This document shows positions 17,278 to 25,970 of a stretch of DNA of 64,000 nucleotides, one piece after another. The translations under genes were made by a program, and so were the position numbers. Numbering within the stretch: the stretch's first letter is position 1; every line of letters begins with the position of its first letter. Source of the DNA: Larkinella sp049445795 (GTDB lineage: Bacteria; Bacteroidota; Bacteroidia; Cytophagales; Spirosomataceae); the NCBI RefSeq assembly GCF_049445795.1, contig NZ_JBMSDT010000010.1, positions 124,001 to 188,000 of the forward strand, read 5' to 3'. The notes beneath the pieces are model-generated. The model saw only the letters and a program-made list of their open reading frames with translations, was not told the DNA's origin and did no database searches.

Positions 17278-17805
17278 TTAAAGTAAAATCCGGCCAACTT
17301 GCTCCCAGGAATTTACCCGTTCAAAGAGCGTGTTATCGCGGTTGTGGGGCGCATCGAACAGCAAGCCTTTCCCCTGAAAACTCACCAGGTTATAGGGCAT
17401 GTCATCAATCATGACGTCGGCCCGAATGATGCTTTTGTCCCCGCAGAAAACCCGGTTTTTCCAGTGAATGTGCGGAAAATGCTCGTCCAGCCAATCGTAC
17501 TTCTCCGATAGCGAGTTCCGAAATTCCATAGCCGCCGAGGTGACGTAGAGATCATACTTCTCCGACAAAGCCCGGGTTACTTCCTGAGCACCTTCCATCA
17601 CGGCGATGTCGGTAAAGAAACCGGGTTGGTGAACGGAATCGGCCAATCGCTGATAAACGTCTTTTTCCAGAATTTCGTGAAAGGAATTTTCCCGGAAAAA
17701 TGTCGGGAGGACGGTGGTGTCAAAATCACGACGGTAAATGTCAATAAACTTGCCGACAGTGTCCGCCAGCACGTCGTCCATGTCAATCGCAATGCGTGGT
17801 TTCAT
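17278..17805 (-). CDS. 5'(3')-deoxyribonucleotidase-like HAD phosphatase
   Basis: 175 residues of the HAD superfamily, NT5C type, which removes phosphate from (deoxy)nucleoside monophosphates. Motif I is D-M-D-D-V-L-A-D-T (residues 8-16) with the nucleophile Asp8 and acid Asp10. Motif II is Y-V-T-S-A near 87-91. Motif IV is M-I-D-D-M-P near 132-137. The length fits the family. It lies 109 bp downstream of the E2 gene on the same strand and may be read through from it. Cytoplasmic; substrate preference not visible. Confidence 0.87.
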   Translation of the reverse strand: MKPRIAIDMDDVLADTVGKFIDIYRRDFDTTVLPTFFRENSFHEILEKDVYQRLADSVHQPGFFTDIAVMEGAQEVTRALSEKYDLYVTSAAMEFRNSLSEKYDWLDEHFPHIHWKNRVFCGDKSIIRADVMIDDMPYNLVSFQGKGLLFDAPHNRDNTLFERVNSWEQVGRILL

Positions 17806-17914
17806 TCGTTAAATTTTACGCCAATAGCTCTTTTTCCGCTTGAATATACGATGGCATCAATCGGTTTTTTGGCTTCTTCGGTTTCTTTTTTTACCCGGCG
17901 GCTGAATTGTCCCC

Positions 17915-19255
17915 TTACAAAATCTTTCGGTCCGCGTCGAATCTTTCCAGGTAATCCGAAACCCGTTTGACAAACTGGCCACCAAGGGAGCCATCGACAA
18001 CCCGGTGGTCGTAGCTGTGGGAGATAAACATTTTTTGCCGGATGCCGATCAGGTCTCCCTGGGGCGTTTCGATGACGGCCGGTTTTTTCTCGATGCTGCC
18101 AAACGCCATGATGGCTACCTGCGGCTGGACGATAATCGGGGTGCCCATCACATTGCCAAATGTGCCGATGTTAGAAACCGTATACGTGCCGTTCGCCAGA
18201 TCGTCGGCGGTGAGTTTGTTTTCACGGGCGCGTCGGCTGAGGTCATTTACTTTTTTCGTCAAGCCCACCAGGTTGTATTGATCCGCGTTGTGAATGACCG
18301 GGACAATCAGGTTGCCGTTGGGCAGGGCCACGGCCATGCCGATGTTGATGGCTTTTTTGACCAGAATCCGGTCGCCGTCTACCGAGATATTGATCATCGG
18401 AAAATCGCCAATGGCTTTCACAACTGCCTCGATCAACAGCGGGGTGTAGGTAATGTTTTCGCCGTATTGCTGCTGAAACTGCTTCTTGACTCGTTCGCGC
18501 CATTGGACTAAAACCGTCATATCGGTTTCGACAAAGGAGGTTACATGGGGTGCAATTCGCTTCGATTCGACCATCCGTTCGGCGATCATCTTCCGCATCC
18601 GGTCCATCTGGATAATGTCGCTCTGCCCATTGACCGAAACCGCTTTCGGGAGCGAGGGTTCCGCAGGCACGGAGGCTGCTTGTTGGTTCTTCCGTTTTTC
18701 GAGAAAAGCCAGGATATCGTTTTTCGTAACCCGGTGTTCGGCTCCAGTCCCGACTATGGTGGCTAAATCAGCCTCCGAAATGCCTTCGGTTTTAATCATA
18801 TTCAGCACCAACGGGGAATAAAACCGGTTAGCGTTGGCGGGGCTCGCTTCAACGGGTGGCGGAAAATCCGGATTGCGTGACGAAAGCTGAGAGACATCTG
18901 CTTCGAGTTGGGCAGCCACGCTGGCAACGTCCTGTTCGTCGGTTTCGCCCGCCGAAGCCGCTTCGATTACCGGGGAAGGAGGAGAAGGCGGACCGACCGG
19001 TTCATTTTCTTCCTGAACCACTTCAATCCGGGCCACCGGGCTTCCGATGGGGACCACATCGCCGTCTTTCACCAGAATTTCTTTCAAAATACCGGAATGC
19101 GAAGCCGGGACTTCGGTATCCACTTTGTCCGTGGCCACTTCCAGCAAGGAATCATCGGCTTCGATGCGGTCGCCGGGTTGTTTCAGCCAGGAAATAACCG
19201 TGCATTCAACAATACTTTCGCCCATTTTGGGCATAACCATGTCAACGAGTGCCAT
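17915..19255 (-). CDS. Dihydrolipoamide acyltransferase (E2) of a 2-oxoacid dehydrogenase complex
   Basis: 446 residues, the core E2 of a branched-chain or related 2-oxoacid dehydrogenase. One lipoyl domain (about 1-80) with the lipoylated Lys44 in A-T-D-K-V-D, an Ala/Pro-rich linker, an E1/E3-binding domain (about 145-185, Y-S-P-L-V-L-N-M), and a catalytic domain ending in S-Y-D-H-R-V-V-D-G near 418-426. The catalytic His and Asp are intact. The D-K-V-D-T-E-V-P pattern favours branched-chain or pyruvate type over the 2-oxoglutarate enzyme, but this is not decisive. E1 and E3 genes are not next to it. It begins 12 nt after cinA, so the two are probably one operon. Confidence 0.93.
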   Translation of the reverse strand: MALVDMVMPKMGESIVECTVISWLKQPGDRIEADDSLLEVATDKVDTEVPASHSGILKEILVKDGDVVPIGSPVARIEVVQEENEPVGPPSPPSPVIEAASAGETDEQDVASVAAQLEADVSQLSSRNPDFPPPVEASPANANRFYSPLVLNMIKTEGISEADLATIVGTGAEHRVTKNDILAFLEKRKNQQAASVPAEPSLPKAVSVNGQSDIIQMDRMRKMIAERMVESKRIAPHVTSFVETDMTVLVQWRERVKKQFQQQYGENITYTPLLIEAVVKAIGDFPMINISVDGDRILVKKAINIGMAVALPNGNLIVPVIHNADQYNLVGLTKKVNDLSRRARENKLTADDLANGTYTVSNIGTFGNVMGTPIIVQPQVAIMAFGSIEKKPAVIETPQGDLIGIRQKMFISHSYDHRVVDGSLGGQFVKRVSDYLERFDADRKIL

Positions 19256-19267
19256 AGTGGAGTGGTT

Positions 19268-20521
19268 TTATTGTTCATCCAGCAGCGTTTGCCGCAGAAG
19301 GTTTAAGACATAGACTGAAGTTTGCTGAATATTTTGTTCGCGGTAAGGGCCGAGTTTCAGCAAGCGGGCCACGGTTTGTTTTTCCGTCGAACAGGCAATC
19401 CAGATCGTGCCGACCGGTTTTTCGGGGGTTCCGCCGTCCGGACCGGCAATGCCGCTGGTCGAGATCCCAACGTGGGCACCCAGGGCTTTCCGGACCCCTT
19501 CCGCCATTTCGCGGACGGTTTGTTCGCTTACCGCTCCGAATTGAGCGAGTGTTTCGGGTCGTACGCCCAATTGGCTGACCTTAACGGTATTGCTGTAGCT
19601 GACGACGCCACCGACGTAATATTTCGAAGAACCGGCGTATTTCGTAAGCTGGCTGGCGACAAATCCGCCCGTGCAGCTTTCGGCCGTGGCCAGCATCCAG
19701 CTTTTTCCCGACAATAACTTCGCAACGACGGTTTCCAGTTCATCGTCGTCGTAGCCAAACACATACGGCTGAATGAGCGGCATGACGGCGTCAACCTGTT
19801 CCTCAATTTCCTGTCGTAACCGGACAGAATCGGTTCCGGTACCGGTTAGCCGCAGCCGCACCTGCCCAAAGTTGGGTAAATACGCCAATTTGATATGATT
19901 CGGCAGGCTGTTTTCCCAGTCTGCAATAGTTTCGGCCAGGAACGATTCCCCGATGCCGACGGTTTTGATCATTTTATGAACAATTACCGGCGTCTCGAAA
20001 TGCTTCTGGACCATCGGAATGATCCGGTATTGCATCAGGTTTTTCATTTCGAACGGCACGCCCGGCAGGGAAACATACACTGTGTCGTTTTCGTAGAACC
20101 ACATGCCCGGCGCGGTGCCCCAGTCGTTCGGAACGTAGGTGGCATTCAGCGGCAGATCGGCCTGACGGGCGTTGATTTCGGTGATCGGTCGACCCCGGCG
20201 CTCAAAAAAACCGGTCACAAAAGCCAGTGCATCGGGATTTCGTCGCAGCGAGGTGTTGAAAAATTCGCAGAGGGTAACTTTGGTAATATCGTCCTTCGTT
20301 GGGCCAAGACCGCCCGTCAGAATCACCAGATCGGCGCGTTGAGTGGCTTCCTGCAAAATGGTTAATATGGCCTCCCGCTGATCACCAACCGAAGATTTTC
20401 GGACCGTGCGGATGCCAATTTTAGTCAGTTCGGCCCCAATCCACTGCGTGTTGGTATCCGTAATTTGCCCAAACAGTATTTCATCTCCAATCGTTATTAT
20501 TTCGGCCAGAATGGGTTTCAT
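19268..20521 (-). CDS. cinA: CinA-type nicotinamide mononucleotide deamidase / competence-damage protein
   Basis: 417 residues. The N-terminal MoeA-like (COG1058) domain begins A-E-I-I-T-I-G-D-E-I-L. The C-terminal NMN deamidase domain has the A-T-A-E-S-C-T-G-G motif (Ser nucleophile region) and G-I-S-T-S-G-I-A-G-P-D-G-G. Such proteins deamidate NMN in pyridine nucleotide recycling, and the first domain can be an ADP-ribose pyrophosphatase. I start at ATG 20521; the frame runs up to a TTG at 20620, but those 33 residues are unlike the family. A TACTTTTG element at 20632-20639 would give a leader of about 105 nt. First gene of the cinA-E2 unit. Confidence 0.93.
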   Translation of the reverse strand: MKPILAEIITIGDEILFGQITDTNTQWIGAELTKIGIRTVRKSSVGDQREAILTILQEATQRADLVILTGGLGPTKDDITKVTLCEFFNTSLRRNPDALAFVTGFFERRGRPITEINARQADLPLNATYVPNDWGTAPGMWFYENDTVYVSLPGVPFEMKNLMQYRIIPMVQKHFETPVIVHKMIKTVGIGESFLAETIADWENSLPNHIKLAYLPNFGQVRLRLTGTGTDSVRLRQEIEEQVDAVMPLIQPYVFGYDDDELETVVAKLLSGKSWMLATAESCTGGFVASQLTKYAGSSKYYVGGVVSYSNTVKVSQLGVRPETLAQFGAVSEQTVREMAEGVRKALGAHVGISTSGIAGPDGGTPEKPVGTIWIACSTEKQTVARLLKLGPYREQNIQQTSVYVLNLLRQTLLDEQ

Positions 20522-20631
20522 GCAGAAGAATCTAAAAATTTTTAGGATCGGCCTTATACTTTTGACCGGAAATCTTGTCTTAACGAACAGCAGCCTGTTG
20601 AAAATCCAGCCAGTGACCAACCCCTAAGTGC

Positions 20632-20639
20632 CAAAAGTA
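20632..20639 (-). promoter_or_regulatory. -7 promoter element upstream of cinA
   Basis: TACTTTTG on the minus strand, matching TAnnTTTG. It is about 110 nt from the cinA ATG, so the leader would be long. Confidence 0.45.
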
Positions 20640-20713
20640 CGTAAAAAACGGGTTATCTCTTGCCACCAATTGACGGTCTGCGCGTTCATTCATTGAATCA
20701 ACCTGGAATAACC

Positions 20714-21466
20714 ATGAAAAAACACGTAGTAATTGGTCTGATGCTGACGGCCCTTTCGGGGACGGCGATGGCCCAATCCGACTCCACTCAACCGAAAAAG
20801 AAAACCGTATTTGGGCAGATTCTGGAAAAAGTAGGTGAAGCCGCTACGGGTGGTTCGTTGTCGAGCGACGAAATTGCCAGTGGTTTGAAAGAAGCCCTGC
20901 GCATTGGCATCAGCAAGGGATCCGATCAGGCGTCAGCCACGGACGGCTATTATAAAAATGCGCTTATCAAAATTCTGATGCCGCCGGAAGCCCAGAAGGT
21001 TGAGTCGGCACTTCGGAAAATTGGTTTGGGCAAACAGGTCGATCAATTTATTCTGTCGTTGAATCGCTCCGCTGAAGATGCGGCCAGAAAAGCTAAACCG
21101 ATCTTTTTGAACGCACTGACTTCGATGACGATCCAGGATGCCGTCGGCATTTTGCGGGGCGAAAAAAATGCGGCCACCCAATACCTGAAGCGAACAACGT
21201 CTGACGAGTTGATGGCGGCTTTTACACCGGTAATTGACAGCACGTTGAAGAAAAATCAGGCTACCCGGTACTACAGCGATTTGGTGAAGACTTACAACCG
21301 ATTACCCATTGCTACCCAGAAGGTTGATCCCAATCTGACAAACTATGCCGCCACCAAGGCCGTCGATGGGATTTTTGTGCTGGTTGCCCAGGAAGAAGAA
21401 CGCATCCGTGAAAACCCGGCTGCCCGGGTGAATGATTTGCTTAAAAAAGTGTTTAGTCAGCAGTAA
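20714..21466 (+). CDS. DUF4197 domain secreted protein
   Basis: 250 residues with a signal peptide (M-K-K-H-V-V ... G-T-A-M-A-Q). The mature part is a DUF4197 protein: helical, with the pattern I-A-S-G-L-K-E-A-L-R-I-G, Y-Y-K-N-A-L-I-K-I-L-M-P-P and D-A-x-x-I-L-R-G. Periplasmic or outer-membrane-associated helical bundle; function unknown. ATG 20714 is chosen because it starts the signal peptide, while the frame begins at 20660. It seems monocistronic; gldC has its own promoter 35 bp beyond its stop. Confidence 0.9.
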   Translation: MKKHVVIGLMLTALSGTAMAQSDSTQPKKKTVFGQILEKVGEAATGGSLSSDEIASGLKEALRIGISKGSDQASATDGYYKNALIKILMPPEAQKVESALRKIGLGKQVDQFILSLNRSAEDAARKAKPIFLNALTSMTIQDAVGILRGEKNAATQYLKRTTSDELMAAFTPVIDSTLKKNQATRYYSDLVKTYNRLPIATQKVDPNLTNYAATKAVDGIFVLVAQEEERIRENPAARVNDLLKKVFSQQ

Positions 21467-21501
21467 GCAGGCTGATCGACCCGGGATTCGTTCCGGCAGA
21501 A

Positions 21502-21533
21502 TTGCAAATCCCTTTTACAAATTCGTACCTTTG
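21502..21533 (+). promoter_or_regulatory. Promoter of gldC
   Basis: TTG at 21502-21504, 21-nt spacer, TACCTTTG at 21526-21533. The expected transcript starts just before the hairpin at 21543. Confidence 0.7.
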
Positions 21534-21542
21534 CGGTCGAAA

Positions 21543-21597
21543 AGCTCCGCCCAATCCAGGGCCGTCGTCGGGCGGTTTTGCTGGGGCGGAGTTTTTA
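21543..21597 (+). promoter_or_regulatory. Leader hairpin with terminator-like T run before gldC
   Basis: CTCCGCCC (about 21546-21553) can pair with GGGCGGAG (about 21585-21592), which is followed by TTTTT. A second GGGCGG at 21571-21576 can compete for the same CCGCCC. The element lies between the promoter and the gldC ATG, so it may be an attenuator rather than the end of the DUF4197 transcript. Confidence 0.5.
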
Positions 21598-21613
21598 ATG
21601 CGTAATCAAACCG

Positions 21614-21964
21614 ATGAAAAAATCAGACATTAATTTCTCCGTTGAGCTTGACAACCAGAATATTCCGGAAAAAATCTTCTGGAATGCTACCGATAATCCG
21701 AACGAAGGCCTGAGCGACACCAAAGCGGTGGTTGTCTCGGTATGGGATCATTACAACCAGGGTACGCTGCGACTCAACCTGTGGACCAAAGACATGCCGG
21801 TGACGGACATGAAGCGGTTTTGCGTTGAAGTGCTGGGCAGCCTGGCCGACACCATCGTTACGGCAACGGGCGACCAGTCGATGGCCGACGAAATCGATAA
21901 CCTGTGCCGGACACTGAGTAAAAAAATAGAAGAAGAGTACCGCGCTCAGCAACAGCAATCCTAA
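21614..21964 (+). CDS. gldC: Gliding motility protein GldC
   Basis: 116-residue cytoplasmic protein of the Bacteroidota gliding machinery. The opening K-K-S-D-I-N-F-S-V-E-L-D, the I-P-E-K-I-F-W-N-A segment and W-T-K-D-M-P-V-x-D-M-K-R-F are typical of GldC. In Flavobacterium GldC is needed for gliding at normal levels and is close to gldB; here no gldB neighbour is seen. It has its own promoter and a possible leader attenuator. A word-repeat hairpin follows the stop codon. Confidence 0.93.
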   Translation: MKKSDINFSVELDNQNIPEKIFWNATDNPNEGLSDTKAVVVSVWDHYNQGTLRLNLWTKDMPVTDMKRFCVEVLGSLADTIVTATGDQSMADEIDNLCRTLSKKIEEEYRAQQQQS

Positions 21965-21973
21965 TTTAATCTT

Positions 21974-22060
21974 GTTTATGGTTTATTGTTTATGATTTAT
22001 AGTTATCGATCTTCACTGGGTAGGACGATAACTATAATCCATAAACCATAAACAATAAAC
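21974..22060. repeat. Word-repeat hairpin B (TTTATGG/TTTATTG words)
   Basis: Left arm of GTTTATGG, TTTATTG and TTTATGA words (21974-22009), right arm of CCATAAA and CAATAAAC words (22026-22060). The reverse complement of the right arm is made of the same words in a different order. It lies 9 nt after the gldC stop. Confidence 0.85.
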
Positions 22061-22082
22061 CGAAACCCGACTTCCTTGACCT

Positions 22083-23276
22083 ATGAAAACTTTGAAGGCA
22101 AGTTTGATACTTGTTTGGCTTACGATTGGTTCAGCGCTGGCGCAGGGCGTGCAGTTTCGGCCGGGCGATCTGTCGGCCGTGTTCAGTGCCGCCCGGAAAG
22201 CCAATAAACCGGTTTTTGTCGAGGTGTATTCGGAAACCTGCCACGTTTGCCAGAGTTTTATACCGACGTTTGCCGATAAGAGCGTCGGTAAATTTTATAA
22301 TTCCCGGTTTATCAGCACGAAAGCTGATATCAATTCAAAAAATACGGTGGCGTTTCTGGATAAAAACCGTCTTTTTGTACCATCGTTGCCACTGTTTCTG
22401 TATTTTAACGGGCAGGGTAAGCTCATTCACATGGCGATGAGTAACAACACCACGGAAGAAGTGATCCGGCACGGCACGACGGCGCTGAATCCGAACCTGC
22501 GTACGTCGGCCATGCGGAAACGCTACGAAGCGGGCGAACGCTCAGCCAATTTTCTGATCGATTACGGGATGTTTGCCCGGGTGACACGCGATACGGTCAC
22601 TAACCTTGCCGTGATGAATGAGTATGCAGCGCGGCAACCCGCGGGGAGTTATGCCAACCAAACCAACTGGCTGGTGTTGCAGAAGCTGATTCTGGATGTT
22701 GATAACCCGTTGTTTCAATACATGATCGGGCACCTGGATCAGTACGTAAAACCGTACGGAGCCGAAGCCGTGAAGCAAACTGCGGAAAACATTCTAATGT
22801 CGTCGCTATACAGCAGCCGGGGCAATCAGTATCCGGCCAGTAAGATTATCACCATCCGCAATCAGTTGCAGCAAATCGGGATCGATGGCCGGGTTGCCAA
22901 CAACCGGACTCTGTTGCCCGAGGTGAACGCCTACTTCCGGGCCGGACAATCCGCCCGGGCCGCCAGCCGGATGGACGATCACATTGCCCAGAGCCAGTTT
23001 TCAACGCCGGAATACCTGTACGTGATTCGGTTGTTCAACCGCAAAAGCCCGGATGCCAGCGACGCCCCGACCGTTGCGAAATGGGCCAACAAGGCCATTC
23101 CGCAGGCAAAAGGTGCCAATGAACAGGCCGATCTATACTTCGAACTGGCGGAAGTTTACCGCCGTGCCGGAAAAACCGCCGAAGGGTTAAGAGCCGCCCA
23201 AAAGTCACTGGAAATAGCGAAAGCTGCCAAAATGGATACCCGGCGCAACACGACGCAGATCAGCCAGTTGAAGTAA
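22083..23276 (+). CDS. Secreted thioredoxin-fold protein
   Basis: 397 residues with a signal peptide (cleavage at L-A-Q, about residue 21). A thioredoxin-like domain (about 25-135) carries C-H-V-C at 53-56 in E-T-C-H-V-C-Q-S, and the cis-Pro loop seems to be V-P-S-L-P-L-F. The rest is helical, with TPR-like pairs near the C-terminus (A-D-L-Y-F-E-L-A-E-V-Y-R-R-A-G-K-T-A-E). It is likely a periplasmic thiol-disulfide or chaperone-like protein. It ends one base away from the end of a converging lipoprotein gene. Redox partner unknown. Confidence 0.85.
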   Translation: MKTLKASLILVWLTIGSALAQGVQFRPGDLSAVFSAARKANKPVFVEVYSETCHVCQSFIPTFADKSVGKFYNSRFISTKADINSKNTVAFLDKNRLFVPSLPLFLYFNGQGKLIHMAMSNNTTEEVIRHGTTALNPNLRTSAMRKRYEAGERSANFLIDYGMFARVTRDTVTNLAVMNEYAARQPAGSYANQTNWLVLQKLILDVDNPLFQYMIGHLDQYVKPYGAEAVKQTAENILMSSLYSSRGNQYPASKIITIRNQLQQIGIDGRVANNRTLLPEVNAYFRAGQSARAASRMDDHIAQSQFSTPEYLYVIRLFNRKSPDASDAPTVAKWANKAIPQAKGANEQADLYFELAEVYRRAGKTAEGLRAAQKSLEIAKAAKMDTRRNTTQISQLK

Positions 23277-23277
23277 G

Positions 23278-24489
23278 CTAATCCCGGGCAAACTTTGCGC
23301 GCAATCGCCGGGCAACATCGTAGGCCAGGTCGTCGCGCATACTGGCGTAGAGCCGCCAGCGGGAAGGGGGAAAAATGTCGGCGGTTTTTAGCGAATTTCC
23401 GTTCAGCGCCCGCTCGTCCCCACTGAAGGTTTCCCATTCCGTCACCCAGTTCCGGCTTTCCCAAATGGGTTCCTCCCACAACACCTTTCCCGTTTGTGTA
23501 TCCAGGGCGCGCATGCTCAATGTCAAGCTGGCACGAATTTCCCGCCGGTGGGTCGTTAGGGTCCCACTCACTTTTTCCATAATGTCGACTTTTGTCGAAT
23601 CGTTGATTTTCTTCTCCCCAACTTTATACGTTTTATTACTGTAGACGGTGGTGGAAGTAGTAGTAGTGGTTTCCTGATATGGCCAATAACTGGTTACCTG
23701 CATCTGAACGGCCTGGTGTAACAGATAGCCGTCACCGGCCTGCTCATCGGGTAAATAAAGCCGCACAAAAGTAGAGGGGGTAGTATTCTGGCCAATCCGT
23801 TGAAAGATTAACTGTTGCAATTCCCGGTTGTCGCCGGGGCTGATTTCCGGTGTCGGGCTAAGGGGTTCGATAATCACTCGCAGGATGGCAAACGGAAGGG
23901 CTTCGGCCGCTTTCGCCCGGGCCTGACGGTAGTCGGGAACCCAGTCCATCGCTTTATGATAGTTGAGGTAAGCCTCTTTGGCGGCCAGGCGGTTTTCATC
24001 GCGGAAAGCAAAAGCCTCTTCTGCAACCTGATAACGATCGGCTGCGGCTAATTCGCGAACTTCCTTTTGCCGGTCCGCGTACGAACTGGGATAGGCCGCC
24101 AACCACTCCATACAGGCTTCGCATGGAAAGGTTTGTCCACGCCGGATGAATCCACGCCGGGCATTATCCGTCAGGGTTTGCAGTTTGGTATATTCCTGAT
24201 AGACGGTTTCCCAACGATAGGCAGGGGGCTGATTGGGGTCTGTTGGTGTTGCCAAAGAAAGCCGCCGGATGGTACTTTGGTGCTGGTTATAAGCATGAAC
24301 AAAGGCTTCTTTCAGTACCTGGGGAGCTGTTTCGTACCCTCGTTTGAAAAGTCCGCGAGGCTGAGTCAGTCGTTGCGAAGCTCTTTCGACGGCAAGGTCA
24401 AAATGACCCCGTTTGAGCGCTGTTTTCCCACTGCTGCATCCCAGCAGCCCAATAGCGATTCCTACGGAAAGCAGAACCAAGCGAGTCAT
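23278..24489 (-). CDS. Lipoprotein of unknown function
   Basis: 403 residues. The lipoprotein signal ends in I-G-L-L-G-C-S-S with the lipidated Cys at about 18. I choose ATG 24489, because the eight residues upstream only lengthen the basic N-region. The mature part is helical in the first half (repeat-like A-E-E-A-F-A-F-R-D-E-N-R-L-A-A-K-E segments) and beta-rich in the second half, with a Thr-rich stretch (T-T-T-T-T-S-T-T) at about 270-277 encoded by repetitive ACT/ACC codons. A pair of cysteines, C-E-A-C, is at about 121-124. The function is not recognised. Only one base separates its 3' end from the thioredoxin-like gene. Confidence 0.8.
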   Translation of the reverse strand: MTRLVLLSVGIAIGLLGCSSGKTALKRGHFDLAVERASQRLTQPRGLFKRGYETAPQVLKEAFVHAYNQHQSTIRRLSLATPTDPNQPPAYRWETVYQEYTKLQTLTDNARRGFIRRGQTFPCEACMEWLAAYPSSYADRQKEVRELAAADRYQVAEEAFAFRDENRLAAKEAYLNYHKAMDWVPDYRQARAKAAEALPFAILRVIIEPLSPTPEISPGDNRELQQLIFQRIGQNTTPSTFVRLYLPDEQAGDGYLLHQAVQMQVTSYWPYQETTTTTSTTVYSNKTYKVGEKKINDSTKVDIMEKVSGTLTTHRREIRASLTLSMRALDTQTGKVLWEEPIWESRNWVTEWETFSGDERALNGNSLKTADIFPPSRWRLYASMRDDLAYDVARRLRAKFARD

Positions 24490-24705
24490 ACATTGCCTAC
24501 GCTTTTTGCCCATTTGATCAAGTAATGGGTAGTTGGTTTGTTGTTGACCCTAAAATAACTGTCGGCGTTGGATTTTCTCTACTTGAATTTATACTTACTC
24601 CGAAAGGCGTATTAATCCTGCCAAAAGTGGAGAGTTAAGGTAGTACACGTAAGGCAGCAAATGGGAAAAGAGAGTGGTAAAGTGACGTATCCTAACCGTT
24701 GAGAA

Positions 24706-25254
24706 TTAAGAATAGATAACATTCGAGAACGGCGGCTGCTTCAAGAGGTAAGCCGCATTTTCGTCACCAAGTTCGATGGCGCGCACCAGGTCATTACGGG
24801 CCTGGGCGTATTTTTCCAGGTGGAGAGCCGCCAGCGCCCGCCAGCGGATGGCATCGGGGTCCAGACCCCGCGAATACCAGATGGCTTTATCGAATTCCCG
24901 GAACGCTTCGTCTAGTTCATGCAGCCGATACAGCGCAATTCCTTTGTCGAGGTACGAGTCGGAGAGGGTATTGTCTAGGCTGAGCGCTTTGTTCAGATCG
25001 AAAAGAGCTGAGTAAAAGTTCTCCTGGTGCAAATGGCACTTGGCGCGGTAGCCAAACGCCAGTGATGACTTTGGGTGGTGCTGAACTGCTTCGTTGAAAT
25101 AGCGGAAAGCTTCGTTATAGCGGTGGAGTTGAACAAGCTGGATGCCATCGGCAAACCGACGACGGTCTTTCTCCGCCGGTGTGTCGTGATCGATGACGAA
25201 ATACCGGACGAAAAGATACAGAATAAAGAACAGCCCTAAGAGTGCAACTTCCAT
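24706..25254 (-). CDS. TPR repeat protein with an N-terminal membrane anchor
   Basis: 182 residues. One hydrophobic segment at 1-20 (A-L-L-G-L-F-F-I-L-Y-L-F) is followed by about four tetratricopeptide repeats between 33 and 170 (N-E-A-F-R-Y-F-N-E-A, Y-S-A-L-F-D-L-N-K-A-L, D-E-A-F-R-E-F-D-K-A, A-Q-A-R-N-D-L-V-R-A). It is probably a scaffold on the cytoplasmic or periplasmic face of the inner membrane. It lies 63 bp downstream of the MmcQ/YjbR gene on the same strand and may share its transcript. Partner unknown. Confidence 0.85.
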   Translation of the reverse strand: MEVALLGLFFILYLFVRYFVIDHDTPAEKDRRRFADGIQLVQLHRYNEAFRYFNEAVQHHPKSSLAFGYRAKCHLHQENFYSALFDLNKALSLDNTLSDSYLDKGIALYRLHELDEAFREFDKAIWYSRGLDPDAIRWRALAALHLEKYAQARNDLVRAIELGDENAAYLLKQPPFSNVIYS

Positions 25255-25317
25255 AAACTTCAGGGTTCACGAAACCACCGAAAATAATCGAAAAACCCGG
25301 TATTTACAACCAAAAAG

Positions 25318-25671
25318 CTAATTTTCGAGCGACAAACGAACGGTTTTCGGTAAGCTGCCGACAATCAGCTCATACGAATGGTCGATCCATCGTTTGACCT
25401 CACTTTCGCGAACCGTTCCGTTGATGATGACGGTGTTCCAATGGGTTTTATTCATGTGATAACCCGGTCGAACGGCATCATATTCCTCGCGCAACTGAAC
25501 CGCCAGCTCAGGGTCACATTTCAAGTTGACGCTCAACGGACTTGCGTCCAGCGAGGTAAGCGCGAACACTTTACCGCCTACCTTGAAAACCAGTGTTTCG
25601 GGGCCAAACGGAAAGGATTCGGTAGCTCCGGGCTTGCTCAGGCAATAATCTCGCAAGGTTTCAATGTTCAT
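25318..25671 (-). CDS. MmcQ/YjbR family protein
   Basis: 117 residues, small alpha/beta protein of the MmcQ/YjbR (CyaY-like fold) family, thought to bind DNA or nucleotides. Typical parts: L-S-K-P-G-A-T-E-S-F-P-F-G-P near 9-22, F-A-L-T-S-L near 35-40, L-K-C-D-P near 49-53, and N-K-T-H-W-N-T-V near 71-78. ATG 25671 overlaps the stop of the upstream 62-codon gene (ATGA), which decides the start. Cytoplasmic; the exact role is unknown. Confidence 0.9.
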   Translation of the reverse strand: MNIETLRDYCLSKPGATESFPFGPETLVFKVGGKVFALTSLDASPLSVNLKCDPELAVQLREEYDAVRPGYHMNKTHWNTVIINGTVRESEVKRWIDHSYELIVGSLPKTVRLSLEN

Positions 25672-25856
25672 CGGAGGATAGCGCGAACGATCATAACGAT
25701 CACACAAATCAAAAACATAATGATCGAAATCCGGTTAATGCCGTGCATCATCCGGATATTGGCATTCGTGGGGCGGCTCGGGTCCGGTTTTTGAAAAACC
25801 TGGTAAAAATACCGAAAAACATCCCCCAATTTGAAATAATCGCCTATTCTTGACAT
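25668..25856 (-). CDS. Small membrane protein (DUF6728-like)
   Basis: 62 residues. A polar N-terminus (S-R-I-G-D-Y-F-K-L-G-D-V-F-R-Y-F) with a P-D-P-S-R-P-T-N segment is followed by one membrane helix at about 43-61 and a final Arg. This resembles the short Bacteroidota family I know as DUF6728; I recall it from memory and could not search. It overlaps the start of the MmcQ/YjbR gene by four bases, so the two are translationally coupled. It lies next to word-repeat hairpin C. Confidence 0.72.
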   Translation of the reverse strand: MSRIGDYFKLGDVFRYFYQVFQKPDPSRPTNANIRMMHGINRISIIMFLICVIVMIVRAILR

Positions 25857-25860
25857 AAGG

Positions 25861-25970
25861 AATTATCAGTTAAGAGTTAATAGTTAAGAGTTAAGAGTTG
25901 GCTCTGCCACTTTACAGGAAACGGCGGAGCAAACTCTTAATTCATAACTCTTAACTCATAATTCATTTTC
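25861..25970. repeat. Word-repeat hairpin C (GTTAAGA words)
   Basis: Left arm AATTATCAGTTAAGAGTTAA and repeats of GTTAAGA (25861-25899), core TTGGCTCTGCC...GGCGGAGCAAAC, right arm of CTCTTAA/TTCATAA words (25930-25970). It abuts and partly encodes the end of ispG: the final N-E-L-stop codons of ispG lie in AATGAATTATGAG repeat words. Confidence 0.85.
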
